The notes under the pieces: generated by a model | The model's database searches: none | What the model was told of the DNA's origin: nothing | The model's input: the letters and a program-made list of their open reading frames with translations, nothing else | Made by a program: the position numbers and the translations under genes | Shown here: positions 1 to 8,864 of the stretch, in pieces | How the letters are laid out: every line of letters begins with the position of its first letter | Position numbering within the stretch: the stretch's first letter is position 1 | Origin: Phycisphaeraceae bacterium | GTDB taxonomy: Bacteria > Planctomycetota > Phycisphaerae > Phycisphaerales > UBA1924 | Assembly: GCA_020639195.1 (NCBI GenBank) | Contig: JACKHB010000002.1 | Location: 496,001-560,000, forward strand | Reading direction: 5' to 3' | Length of the DNA stretch: 64,000 nucleotides

Positions 1-387
1 GACGACCACCATCCGCTGATGACGCCGCACCCGGAGTGCCCGGGCTTCGGCGCGATCTGGGGCGCGTACATGCGGTCGTACGACCGCATCGGGGTGGATC
101 CGCACGTGGGCGCGCGGCTGGTCGCGCTCTTGCACGGGGCGGGGGCGACGGGCATTCGCAACTCGATGGTGTTCTTCGGCGGGTGCGCCGGCGGCGAACA
201 CTGGGACCTGATCGTCGAGAACCTTCGCGGCGTGATCGCGGGGGCGCGCGAGACGATGCTGGAGCACCAGTTGATCGATGCCCCGACGCTGGATGCCGGG
301 CTGGAGGCCATCGGGGAGTGGGGCCGGCGGCCGGACGGCGCGCTGTGGTACGCGATCCCGTGGGCGGAGGGCGTGCGCGGCGCGTAG
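1..387 (+). CDS. Class I SAM-dependent methyltransferase, C-terminal part (5' end outside window)
   Basis: The frame is open from the first base and ends at the TGA before position 388, so only the last 128 residues are visible. The visible part has a late beta-strand and helix pattern (NSMVFFGGCAGG, then WDLIVENLRGVIAGARE) and ends in WYAIPWAEGVRGA, which resembles the C-terminal third of class I methyltransferases. The SAM-binding glycine motif would lie upstream, outside the window, so the substrate cannot be judged. The assignment to the superfamily is moderate. An internal ATG at 19 exists, but coding character continues upstream of it. Confidence 0.55.
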   Translation, partial: DDHHPLMTPHPECPGFGAIWGAYMRSYDRIGVDPHVGARLVALLHGAGATGIRNSMVFFGGCAGGEHWDLIVENLRGVIAGARETMLEHQLIDAPTLDAGLEAIGEWGRRPDGALWYAIPWAEGVRGA

Positions 388-494
388 GCGCGAGGGGATG
401 GCGCGGGTTGGCGCGGCGGGTCCGGATGGCGGGCGCTTCGAGCGTGTGCCTTTGCGGGGCCGCGCTCGTGGCCGATCAGCGCGGACGGCGCGGG

Positions 495-1082
495 TTACGG
501 CGGGCGCGGATCGTGCGGGCGGGAAGATCGCGCACCGCGCGCGGATTCGGGCGCGCGGGCGATGGGAGTGGCTGCGCCGAGCGCAGCGAGCAGGGCGTGG
601 GCGGGCCGGCGCGGGTTGGCTGGTGTGGGGCGCGATGCGGGAGATCTTGAGTACGGCGCGGGGACGGGGTCGGCGCGCGGCGGCTGCAGGGGACCTGGCG
701 CGGGAGGCGCCGGGGGATCGCCTCGGGACGCCGACTGTCCCGACGGAGTTTGAGCGTCGGGACGCGGGGCCGATCTGGTTGGGCCGGAAGGGGGGACAGG
801 CGCTGGAGCGCGAGGAGAGAGAGGGTCGCCGATGCGGGCGATTCGATAGCGGAGGTGGATGGCCTTGCGGCAGTTGGCACGGGCGGCTTCGCGCAGGCGG
901 GGCGGGTTGTCGGAGGAATTGGGGAGCTTGGCCTCGCGGTGGTAGGCGTGGATGAGGTCCATCAGGATCGGGACGGCTTTGGCGAGGTGGAGACTGGCCA
1001 GCAGACGGGTGTGCTGGGTGGCGGAGGCGAGGGTGGGGTCGGGAGAGGCGGACACGATCGGATATCGTACGGGTCCTTCCAC
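495..1082 (-). CDS. Doubtful hypothetical ORF
   Basis: A 195-codon frame with a GTG start at 1082. Its first 80 or so residues look protein-like, with an amphipathic helical stretch (HTRLLASLHLAKAVPILMDL) and a second helix rich in Arg and Ala. The remainder (from about residue 85) is Pro/Ala/Arg/Ser low-complexity sequence, as any frame in GC-rich noncoding DNA would give. No family is recognised. It may be a real short protein with a spurious tail, a decayed gene, or chance. An AT-rich patch lies just upstream on its strand (1091-1120) and could hold a promoter. Confidence 0.25.
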   Translation of the reverse strand: MEGPVRYPIVSASPDPTLASATQHTRLLASLHLAKAVPILMDLIHAYHREAKLPNSSDNPPRLREAARANCRKAIHLRYRIARIGDPLSPRAPAPVPPSGPTRSAPRPDAQTPSGQSASRGDPPAPPAPGPLQPPRADPVPAPYSRSPASRPTPANPRRPAHALLAALGAATPIARAPESARGARSSRPHDPRPP

Positions 1083-1601
1083 TTGTGGTCAAGTATTTAT
1101 TTGGTTTTTGATGGCGTCAGATTTGGTGGGTATCGCGGCGTGCTCCCGCCCACCCTTGGTAGAGGTGGGAGGGGATGAGGAGGGGGAGCCCCGCACGCCG
1201 CGAGGGGGAGGAGGTGGAGGGGGGGTCGAGAGGGGGTGAGAGGATCGAGGTTTCCAAGGCGGATTGCACACAGAGGAGGTGTGCCTGTGGGCGCCTTTGC
1301 GGCGGGGTCTGAGGAAGCGGGGGCAGAGGAAGCGGAGGCAGAGCACGACCGTGGCGAGGACGCACAGTCGTGGCACATCGGAGCGGGAGCGCGGCGGTCG
1401 TCGGCTCGGTGCGTGCTCAGTGGCGCGTCTGCTTGCGCGGGGTCGGCCACGGGGTCGTGGTCATCGTTGGTGGTCGGTGAGAGATAGAGCGGCGATCGGC
1501 GCGGGGGTGGGCGCGCTGGGCCACATGCCCGACCGCTCGCGCGGTCGGCTCCACTGGGGTGTCAACGGCGGTTTGGATTGCGCGCGGGTATGCTGGGGCT
1601 C
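1083..1601. other. Gene-poor intergenic stretch with AT-rich patch and purine-rich tract
   Basis: No convincing gene is seen in this 519-bp stretch. Positions 1091-1120 are conspicuously AT-rich for this genome. From about 1161 to 1250 the plus strand is almost pure purine with many runs of three to seven G, a composition that can form G-quadruplexes or triplexes. Frames through the tract translate to Pro-rich or Gly-rich low-complexity peptides on both strands, which argues against coding. The neighbouring 388-494 stretch is also without a recognisable gene. Confidence 0.5.
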
Positions 1602-3845
1602 ATGGCAGGCTGGTGGACTGATCCCAAGACGATCGACTACGACACGCTGCCACCGCTGATCCCGTCGCCGGAACCGGGCGACACTCGGACCCGCGAGGAG
1701 CGGCGCGAGGCGATCTTGGATGAGATTGCTGAGAAGTGGACAAAGTCAGCCGAGAGCAAGCGAGGCTCCCCGAGAACTACACGTCCACCGGGATTCGTTC
1801 TTGAGAACGCGGTACTTGAGGACGATCAGGGCGATCCGATCAACCTGGTGGACCTTCTGCGCCGAGTCGGGAATCGCCTTCGGACCCTACATCCCGATGC
1901 GCAGCGCGTTGCTCATGTGAGCATCGTGTTGCACGCCTGCCTGATCCGGGAGTGCGAGTGCCCGCCGGAGGATCCGCCGCTCGACCTCCCGTGCGACCTC
2001 GTAATCGCTGCGTGTGGCTTCTCGACCTCGGTGAATCTTCAGGGCGCCCGATTTGGCGGCGATCTTCGCCTCGATGCTACAACCATCTTCTTCGACGTTG
2101 ATATGTCGCGAGCCGCCATTCTGAGTGGCTTGTACATCAACTCCGTCGCCATTGGTGGCACGCTTATGGGCGCCGACATTGCGGTGTCAAGAGTCGTAGA
2201 ACTCATCGGCGTCGCGGTTGACGGGGTGATGTGTAGCCAGGCTACCTTTGGCAGCGAAGTGATGATCGTCGGCCTCTTGGTGCGAAATTCTTGCTGGCTC
2301 GCAGGCGGGGCAGTCAATGGTGTACTGAGCATCTATCGGTCGAGCATCGGCAGCGACCTTGTCCTGCATGGAGCTACGCTCCGACACAACCTGCACTTGA
2401 GTGGGGTCGCCGTTGGAGGCGAGGTCGCGCTCGGAGGCTGCAGGCTCGGAGGAAGCTTCGAGTACACAGATGTGCTCTCTTCCCAGCCGCCGATTCTGAT
2501 TCATGCACGATTTGATGAACACGAGATTGAAGCAGGGCCACTGCTGGCCACCGGCAGGTTCACAGCCACGGGCCACGATTCCGCACGGTTCGGCAAGATT
2601 CCTCCTGCCAGGGGCTGGAGGCGATTGTGGTGGCGAGTGTGGACGATCGGCGACGCGAGGCTCAACTGGTCCGGGGTCCGGGCGTTTGGGGAACTGGCAA
2701 TCCTGACGCGGGCTTCCGCGGCGTCGCTGATCGTTGTGCCGATCCTAGCGGCGCTGTGGCACGCGCTGCGCAACGCGACGCGACGGTACACGGGTACGAC
2801 CGAGCCGTGGCAGTTGCAGGCGGTGGAGATGCCGTGGGTGTGGGCGGCGCTGTTCTTCGCGGCGCTGCTGGCGCTGATCGGGCGGGCGATCTACCAGGCA
2901 TGGGCGCCGCAACTGGTGCGCGAGCGGAGCCGGTTCGACCACGTGAACGAGAAGATGGAGGAGTTCCGCCGGACCAAGGACACCGAGCGCGAGCGCTGGC
3001 TCCAGGAGGCGATCGACGCGATCGCCGAGGCGGGAACGGACCACAGGCTGCGCTGGGTCCGGCACCGGAGCCTGGTGGAGCACCACGGAAGGACGGTGTG
3101 GATCCCGTCGCGCGTCGATGACTTTGAGTACGCGCAACGCGATTTGGAGGACCCGAAGAACCACCCGAAGCTGAAGGAACTGAAGAAGAGGCTGGCCGAG
3201 GCGTTCGGCGAGACGGATGAGGATGAGGCGGAGGGAGACCGCGCCTCGGGTGATGGGCCGGGCAGCGCTGAGGTCACGGGGGGTGTGCCCGGCGACGCGG
3301 CGGAGAGGGAAGACCGGGCAGGGGCCGGAGCGCCTGACATGCGGGCGGCGGGCGCGAAGGATGGGCCGCCACCGGGCTTCAAGCGCACGCCGCCGCCGAG
3401 CATGGCGCGGCCAGCGCGCGAGGACATCGCCGTGCAGGCCGGGGCGGCGGCGCGGTATGACCTGACAGCGAGGGAGAACCTCGGCGCCGTCCGTGCCGCG
3501 CTGTACTGCTACTCCGCGGCGATGCTGCTGATTGTGCTCGTGCTCCTGGAGCAATCGCTTCGTGTTCTGATTGAGATCCGCCTGATTCCAGAGTCCTCGA
3601 TGGCGTTGGGGTACGGCGCCGCGAGCGCGGGATCGCTCGGCAGCGCGCTGGCCATCGTCTGCTTTGTCTTGTGGGACGCGTGGCCCCGGGCGTGGCTTGG
3701 CGCGCTGGTGGAGCGGTGGGCGTGGCTTGGGAAGTGGCGCGACTGGTGGCGGAGGCTCTGGCAGCGTACCGGCCCGAATGAGGTGGAAGACCTCATCGAG
3801 CGGAGGCTGAGAGCGAAGGGCATCGGGCGGAAGGAGCGTCGATGA
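1602..3845 (+). CDS. Membrane protein with beta-solenoid-like N-terminal domain and four transmembrane helices
   Basis: Residues about 143-293 form irregular repeats of short hydrophobic/Gly steps (LQGARFGGDLRLDATTIFF and similar), resembling pentapeptide-repeat or other right-handed solenoids. Hydrophobic helices follow near residues 370-390 and 413-435, then a charged, probably cytoplasmic region (about 440-630) with a Glu/Asp/Gly/Pro-rich linker, and two more helices near 632-655 and 676-693. The ATG at 1602 (MAGWWTDPK) is preferred over TTG 1578 and ATG 1590, because the residues before it are unlike a protein start; no strong RBS decides it. Base composition in the first half looks less GC-rich than the flanks. 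No named family was recognised. An envelope or membrane scaffolding role would be a guess. Confidence 0.75.
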   Translation: MAGWWTDPKTIDYDTLPPLIPSPEPGDTRTREERREAILDEIAEKWTKSAESKRGSPRTTRPPGFVLENAVLEDDQGDPINLVDLLRRVGNRLRTLHPDAQRVAHVSIVLHACLIRECECPPEDPPLDLPCDLVIAACGFSTSVNLQGARFGGDLRLDATTIFFDVDMSRAAILSGLYINSVAIGGTLMGADIAVSRVVELIGVAVDGVMCSQATFGSEVMIVGLLVRNSCWLAGGAVNGVLSIYRSSIGSDLVLHGATLRHNLHLSGVAVGGEVALGGCRLGGSFEYTDVLSSQPPILIHARFDEHEIEAGPLLATGRFTATGHDSARFGKIPPARGWRRLWWRVWTIGDARLNWSGVRAFGELAILTRASAASLIVVPILAALWHALRNATRRYTGTTEPWQLQAVEMPWVWAALFFAALLALIGRAIYQAWAPQLVRERSRFDHVNEKMEEFRRTKDTERERWLQEAIDAIAEAGTDHRLRWVRHRSLVEHHGRTVWIPSRVDDFEYAQRDLEDPKNHPKLKELKKRLAEAFGETDEDEAEGDRASGDGPGSAEVTGGVPGDAAEREDRAGAGAPDMRAAGAKDGPPPGFKRTPPPSMARPAREDIAVQAGAAARYDLTARENLGAVRAALYCYSAAMLLIVLVLLEQSLRVLIEIRLIPESSMALGYGAASAGSLGSALAIVCFVLWDAWPRAWLGALVERWAWLGKWRDWWRRLWQRTGPNEVEDLIERRLRAKGIGRKERR

Positions 3846-3854
3846 CATGTTGTT

Positions 3855-4803
3855 TCACGCGCGGCCGTCTTCGAGTTCCTCGACGGTTCTGGGCCAGTCG
3901 CTCTTGAGCAGGCGCGAGAGCGAGCGGTCGGCGAGGATGCGGCCCTGGGTCTGGCACGTGGGGCAGTAGTTCATCTCGTTCTCGGCGTAGATGATGCGCT
4001 GGACGGGCGCAGCGCAGAGCGGGCAGGGCTTGCGGTAGCGCCCGTGGACGGCGAAGCCGGGGCGGAAGGCGGTGACCTCGCCGGGGCCGGGGAAGCGGTC
4101 GCCAAACTCGGCGCGGAGTTGGTCGATCCAGCGGGTGAGGGTGGCGCGGGCGGCGGCGTGCAGGCGCTGGGCCTCGTCGGGCGAGAGGGACTGGGTGAGC
4201 TTGAAGGGGGAGAGACGGGCGGCGTGGAGGATCTCATCGGAGTAGGCGTTGCCGATACCGTCGAGGATGCGCGGGTCGGTGAGGGCGCGTTTGAGGGTGC
4301 GGTTCTCGCGGGCGAGTGCGGCGGCGAAGGCGGGGGCATCGGCGGTGAGGGGATCGACGCCGCGACGATCGAAGGCGGCGAGGCCTTCGCGCGAGCCGAC
4401 GACGTGGAGCGAGGCGCGTTTCCTGGTGCCGGCCTCGGTGAGCAGGAGCGTGCCGGTGGGGAAGGTGAGGGCGGCGAGGCCGATTCTGCCGGCGGGGAGG
4501 GCGGGCGGAACCGGTCGCGCGCGGCGAGGGGCCGGGCGAGGGGGGGGCGGGGGGCTCCTGCCAGCGGAATCGCCCGGCGATCATGAGGTGGATGACGAGG
4601 AAGAGGTCGCCCTCGAGTTCGAGGACGATGCGCTTGCCGATGCGCGAGACGGCGGCGATGCGGCGGCCCTGGGCCTGCTCGATGGGCGGGTCGACCGAGC
4701 GCAGCAGGAAGGGGCTGGAGATGGAGAGGCGCTCGAGGGTCTGGCCGACGATGCGCGGGCGCAGGGCGCCCAGGTAGAGCATGACGTCGGGGAGTTCGGG
4801 CAC
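3855..4803 (-). pseudogene. mutM: Formamidopyrimidine-DNA glycosylase (MutM/Fpg), frameshifted
   Basis: Fpg excises oxidised purines such as 8-oxoguanine. The N-terminus reads MPELPDV, giving the catalytic Pro after Met removal, and this frame continues to the strand ending MIAGRFRWQEPPA. It then runs into an 8-base C run on the coding strand (8 G on the plus strand near 4540-4547). Dropping one base restores RIGLAALTFPTGTLLLTEAG, the H2TH region ILDGIGNAYSDEIL, and the C-terminal zinc finger (CPLC ... CPTC) ending at TGA 3855-3857. The restored protein is about 315 residues, slightly long for the family. The break is either a true +1 frameshift or a homopolymer sequencing error; everything downstream is intact, which favours error or a very recent mutation. 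Confidence 0.85.
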
Positions 4804-4836
4804 GGCAAGATGCTACAGAGCCGCGGCCAGAGGCTG

Positions 4837-5052
4837 CTACGGGCGTCTGGAGAACTGCTCCCACGTGAGTCCACGCTGCCGCACGGCGCCTCGGAGCGTT
4901 CCGAGGTTCAGATCGCGATTGCCCCAGTCGGGCAGCACGGTGGCTGCGTCGTTTGCGGGGTTGCGCCACTTCCGATGAGAACCGCCGCCGCGTCGAGGGA
5001 TCTCCAGGCATCCCAGGTCGCGGAGCCGCTGGGCGACTTCCCGGTACTTCAC
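4837..5052 (-). CDS. hicA: HicA-family toxin (mRNA interferase-like)
   Basis: This 71-residue protein has the HicA layout: an N-terminal helix (KYREVAQRLRDLGC), then the GGGSHRKWRNP segment, whose His after Gly-Ser is the catalytic residue in HicA ribonucleases, and a C-terminal helix (LGTLRGAVRQRGLTWEQF). HicA toxins are double-stranded-RNA-binding-fold RNases that cleave mRNA. Its ATG overlaps the stop of the antitoxin gene by four bases (ATGA, 5049-5052), which fits translational coupling of a toxin-antitoxin operon in the order hicB-hicA. The length is typical for HicA. Confidence 0.85.
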   Translation of the reverse strand: MKYREVAQRLRDLGCLEIPRRGGGSHRKWRNPANDAATVLPDWGNRDLNLGTLRGAVRQRGLTWEQFSRRP

Positions 5053-5303
5053 GCCGCGCCGATCAGCGTTTCGAACTCGAGCGGTCCATCGGCGGGCGAG
5101 ACGGAGACCCCTCGTGGGAACGCCCGGCCCAGGTCTTCGTAGAGCTCGCGGACGGCCGCGAGGGCATCTCGGACATTGTCGAGCGCTTCCTCGACGGAAT
5201 CACCCTCCGTGATCAACTCCGGCAGATCGGGCGACGTCACCGTAAACCCGCCCTCGGGCTGGGGGGCGAGAACGAGCCGCAGGCGATAGACGTCGCTGGC
5301 CAT
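5049..5303 (-). CDS. hicB: HicB-family antitoxin
   Basis: This 84-residue protein carries the partial RNase H-like HicB core: an N-terminal strand (RLRLVLAPQPEGGFTVTSPD), then LPELITEGDSVEEALDNVRDAL. HicB binds and neutralises HicA. No ribbon-helix-helix or HTH DNA-binding extension is visible at the C-terminus, so autoregulation through this protein is not evident; it belongs to the short HicB type. It is the first gene of the pair and lies 30 bp after the stop of glnS on the same strand, so it may also be read from upstream transcription. Confidence 0.85.
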   Translation of the reverse strand: MASDVYRLRLVLAPQPEGGFTVTSPDLPELITEGDSVEEALDNVRDALAAVRELYEDLGRAFPRGVSVSPADGPLEFETLIGAA

Positions 5304-5333
5304 GCCCTGTCAGTATATGGATGTGGTGACGGC

Positions 5334-7130
5334 CTATGCGCCCTTGCCCGCGGCCTTGGCCCAGGAGTCCTTGAGGCTCACTGTGCGATTGAAGACCAGC
5401 GGCGAGGCGGGGGAAGTGGTGGGCACCTGCTCCGGGGCGCGCCAGTTTGGCACGTCCACGCAGAAGTATCCCAGGCGCTCGAACTGGAAGCGGCGGATGC
5501 CATCGGGCCACGCGGGCTCATCGGGGCTGGGCGCCTCGGCGAGCATCGGCTCGACCCGGGCCCCGCGCAGCGCGACCAGCGATTCGGTGTTCAGGTCGTC
5601 GAGGTAGTTGCCGGTGCGCTCGCCGGGCTCCTCGGCGGAGAAGAGGCGGTCGAAGAGGCGGACCTCGGCCGGCGCGGCGTGGGGCGCGCTGAGCCAGTGC
5701 AGCGTGGCCTTGACCTTGCGGCCGTCGGGGGGCGATTCCCCGCCGCGGGTCTGCGGGTCGTAGGTGCAGCGGATGAGGGTCGGCGCTCCGGAGGGGTCCT
5801 TTTCGAGTCCGATGCACCTGATCCAGTAGGCCCCGCGCAGGCGGACCTCCGAGCCGGGGCTGAGGCGGAAGAACTTCTTCGGCGGTTCTTCCATGAAGTC
5901 GTCGGCCTCGATGAGCAGTTCGCGCGAGAAGGGGACGCGGCGCGTCGCGCGGGATGGGTCCTCGGGGTTGTTGACGAGGTCCATCCACTCGACCTGTCCC
6001 TCCGGGAAGTTCTCGATGACGACGCGCAGGGGTCGGAGCACGGCGATGCGGCGGGGGGCCTGTTTGTTGAGGTGCTCGCGGATGGCGTTTTCGAGGCGGC
6101 CGACGTCGATGCGGCTCTCGAACTTGGTGACGCCGATGTCGTCGGTGAAGGCCCACAGGGACTCGGGCGTGACCCCCCGGCGGCGCAGCCCGGCGATGGT
6201 GGGGAAGCGGGGGTCGTCCCAGCCGTGTACGACCCGATCCTCGACCATCTTGCGCAGGTTGCGCTTTGCCAGCACGGTGTACGTGGGGATCAGCTTGGCG
6301 AACTCGATCTGCTGCGAGTGGTGGATGCGGCGGCCCCACTCGCCGGAGCCGTCGGCGGTGCGGCCCTGGTTGATGGCGTTGATGAACCAGTCGTAGAGCG
6401 GGCGGTGGTTCTCGAACTCGAGCGTGCAGAGCGAGTGGGTGACGCCCTCGATGGAGTCCTCCAGGCCGTGGGCCCAGTCGTACATGGGATAGATGTGCCA
6501 GCGATCGCCGGTGTTGTGGTGCGGCTGGTGGACGATGCGGTACATGACCGGATCGCGCAGATTGAAGTTGGGGCTGGCGAGGTCGATCCTGGCGCGGAGC
6601 GTCAGGGTCCCCTCGGCGTGCTTGCCATCGCGCATCTCGTGGAGCAGTCGGAGTGACTCATCGGCGGGGCGATCGCGATGCGGGCTGGTGGCGGGGGTGG
6701 ACGGCGTGCCGCGACGCTTGGAGACTTCCTCAGCGCTCAGCTCGCAGACATAGGCGAGGCCCTTTCTGACCAGTTCCTCGGCGTGGTCGTACATCTGCTG
6801 GAAGTAGTCGCTGGCGAAGTACAGTCCGCCGCCGTGGGGGCCGTCCCAGTCGGCGCCGAGCCATTGCACATCGCGCTTGATCGAATCGACGTACTCGCGC
6901 TCTTCCTTTTCCGGGTTGGTGTCGTCGAACCGGAGAATGAACTGTCCGCCGTGCGTCCGGGCGAGGCCGAAATTCAGGTGGATCGCCTTGGTGTGGCCGA
7001 CGTGGAGGTATCCGTTGGGCTCGGGCGGGAAGCGGGTGCGGACGACCGAGGCGTCGCCGGGAGGGCCCCACTTTCCAGAGGCGATGTCGGCGTCGATGAT
7101 CTCGGCGATGAAGTGCTTGGAGTCGGCCAT
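5334..7130 (-). CDS. glnS: Glutaminyl-tRNA synthetase
   Basis: Class I synthetase that attaches glutamine directly to tRNA-Gln in the cytoplasm. The N-terminal catalytic domain shows RFPPEPNGYLHVGH (HIGH box) and ILRFDDTNPEKE. The KMSKS loop is the variant LAKRNL, followed by the GlnRS-specific stretch VHGWDDPRFPTIAGLRRRG. The C-terminal anticodon-binding beta-barrels are complete, ending in VFNRTVSLKDSW. The 598-residue length is slightly longer than the Escherichia coli enzyme. It lies 33 bp downstream of gltX on the same strand, so the two synthetases probably form an operon. Together they suggest that tRNA-Gln is charged directly rather than by transamidation. Confidence 0.96.
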   Translation of the reverse strand: MADSKHFIAEIIDADIASGKWGPPGDASVVRTRFPPEPNGYLHVGHTKAIHLNFGLARTHGGQFILRFDDTNPEKEEREYVDSIKRDVQWLGADWDGPHGGGLYFASDYFQQMYDHAEELVRKGLAYVCELSAEEVSKRRGTPSTPATSPHRDRPADESLRLLHEMRDGKHAEGTLTLRARIDLASPNFNLRDPVMYRIVHQPHHNTGDRWHIYPMYDWAHGLEDSIEGVTHSLCTLEFENHRPLYDWFINAINQGRTADGSGEWGRRIHHSQQIEFAKLIPTYTVLAKRNLRKMVEDRVVHGWDDPRFPTIAGLRRRGVTPESLWAFTDDIGVTKFESRIDVGRLENAIREHLNKQAPRRIAVLRPLRVVIENFPEGQVEWMDLVNNPEDPSRATRRVPFSRELLIEADDFMEEPPKKFFRLSPGSEVRLRGAYWIRCIGLEKDPSGAPTLIRCTYDPQTRGGESPPDGRKVKATLHWLSAPHAAPAEVRLFDRLFSAEEPGERTGNYLDDLNTESLVALRGARVEPMLAEAPSPDEPAWPDGIRRFQFERLGYFCVDVPNWRAPEQVPTTSPASPLVFNRTVSLKDSWAKAAGKGA

Positions 7131-7163
7131 GTGAGTTTCCGCTTCGGGCGGGCCGCGTGGGGC

Positions 7164-8864
7164 TCAGGCCCGGTTCACCTTGAGGCAGCGATCGATCCTC
7201 GCGAGCGCGCCCTTGGCGCCAACCAGCGCCAGCGTCTCACCAAGACCCGGGCTGACGGTGGCGCCGGTCACGGCGACGCGGAGCGGTTGGGCCACCTTGC
7301 CCATGCCCACGCCGCGCTGCTGCGCCCAGGCGGTGATCGCGGCGTCGATGGCTTGGGGCGTGAAGGGCTCGATGCCGGCGATCACGGCGCGGATCTCGGC
7401 GAGCATCGCCATCCCGTTCGGCTCACCCTTGGAAAGGGCCTTCTCGACGGCCTTGGCGTCGAACTCGACGGCGTCGTCGGCGATGAGGGCGAAGCGAACC
7501 GGCGCGCTCGCCTCGCGCAGGATCCTGGTCCGGGGCCGGGCCGCCCGGGCCATCAACTCGCCACGCGTCCCGGCAAGCACCGTGGCCAGCGGGGGATCGT
7601 GCTCGGTCGCCCAGTCGCGCCAGGCGGCGAGGAACGCGCGATCGTCCATGTCCTTTTGGAGGCGATCGGCGTTGAACGCGAGCAGCTTGGTGCGGTCGAA
7701 CTGCGCGTTCTTCTTTCCGATGCGATCGGTCGCGAAGTGCTTTGCGAGGAAGTCCTTGGTCCAGCGCTCGACATCCGTGCCGTCGGGGTTCTTGAGTCCT
7801 GGATTCCAGCCCAGCAGCGCGAGGTAATTGCAGACGGCCTCGGGGTCGTAGCCGCTGCGGCGGAAGTCGGCGACTTCGATCTCGGGGAGATCGATGGCCA
7901 GGTACGCCGCGAGGCGCTCGAGCGCGTGTGTCTCCAACTGGCTCTTGGCATCGTCCAGCCATGCGCTGAACACGGATTCTTCGATGCCCGGGACCGGCGG
8001 CGCCTCGATGCCCCGCTCGCGGCAGGCGGCCCGCGCCGCCTTGTCCTTGTCGCGCTTGCCCATCTTGGAGCCATCGGGATTGAAGATCAGCGGGAGGTGG
8101 GCGTATCTCGGCGTGCGGAACGGCGTCCCGTCCTCGTGGGCGAGGGCGCCCTGCAGCGCGACGTGACGAGGCGTGTTGTTCAGGTGCTCCTGCCCGCGCA
8201 GGACGTGCGTGACCCCCATGAGCTCGTCGTCGATGACCACGGCGAAGTGGTACGTCGGGAACCCGTCCGCCTTGCGGATGACGAGATCGTCGGTGTCCTC
8301 AACGTTGAACGAGACCTCTCCGAGCACATCGTCCATGACGCGCACGGGACGCTCGGGCATGTTGAATCGGACGACGTGGGGCTCATCGCGCATCCGTCGA
8401 AGGGCCGCGGGGCGGTCGTAGTCGGCGGCTCGCTTGTATCGGTAGGTCCGCTTGGCCGCCTGGGCCGCGCGACGGGCCGCCTCGATCTCTTCCCCGGAGT
8501 CGAAGGCGGGGTAGGCAAGGTCGCGCTCGATCAGCCAGTCGATCCAGCGGTCGTAGATCTCGATGCGCTGGGCTTGATAGAAGGGGCCGACCGAACGCGG
8601 GTCGCCGCCGATGGTGCGGCCGGGGGCGACGTCGAACCGCGGCCCCTCATCCCATTCGACACCCAGCCACGCGAGGTCCTGCAAGATGCCCACCGTTGCG
8701 GACTCGCTCGACCGGGCCCGGTCGGTGTCCTCAATCCGCAGCAGGAACCTGCCCCCCAACCGGCGGGCCAGGGCCCAGCAAAACAGCGCGGTTCGGGCCC
8801 CGCCGATGTGCAGATGCCCGGTCGGGGAGGGGGCAAAGCGGGTGATGACGGGCGAGTCGGGCAT
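7164..8864 (-). CDS. gltX: Glutamyl-tRNA synthetase
   Basis: Class I synthetase charging tRNA-Glu. The HIGH box is RFAPSPTGHLHIGGART, followed by LLRIEDTDRARS. The KMSKS signature appears as KMGKRDKDKAARA, and the anticodon-binding helical domain occupies the last 180 or so residues. At 566 residues it is longer than typical GluRS (about 470-500). The extra length includes an insertion after KMGKR (ACRERGIEAPPVPGIEESVF) before the NYLALLGWNPG segment. Start ATG at 8864 faces the divergent EF-G-like gene. Because a dedicated GlnRS is encoded next door, it is likely a discriminating GluRS. Confidence 0.95.
   Translation of the reverse strand: MPDSPVITRFAPSPTGHLHIGGARTALFCWALARRLGGRFLLRIEDTDRARSSESATVGILQDLAWLGVEWDEGPRFDVAPGRTIGGDPRSVGPFYQAQRIEIYDRWIDWLIERDLAYPAFDSGEEIEAARRAAQAAKRTYRYKRAADYDRPAALRRMRDEPHVVRFNMPERPVRVMDDVLGEVSFNVEDTDDLVIRKADGFPTYHFAVVIDDELMGVTHVLRGQEHLNNTPRHVALQGALAHEDGTPFRTPRYAHLPLIFNPDGSKMGKRDKDKAARAACRERGIEAPPVPGIEESVFSAWLDDAKSQLETHALERLAAYLAIDLPEIEVADFRRSGYDPEAVCNYLALLGWNPGLKNPDGTDVERWTKDFLAKHFATDRIGKKNAQFDRTKLLAFNADRLQKDMDDRAFLAAWRDWATEHDPPLATVLAGTRGELMARAARPRTRILREASAPVRFALIADDAVEFDAKAVEKALSKGEPNGMAMLAEIRAVIAGIEPFTPQAIDAAITAWAQQRGVGMGKVAQPLRVAVTGATVSPGLGETLALVGAKGALARIDRCLKVNRA

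Noticed and set aside
388..494. Search for a tRNA or small RNA after the methyltransferase tail
   Set aside because: No cloverleaf arms or anticodon stem could be drawn from the sequence; likewise none was found in other gaps by eye.
4953..6656. 567-codon plus-strand ORF across hicBA and glnS
   Set aside because: It runs antisense to glnS, whose synthetase motifs are certain. It begins inside hicA and has no RBS or domain.
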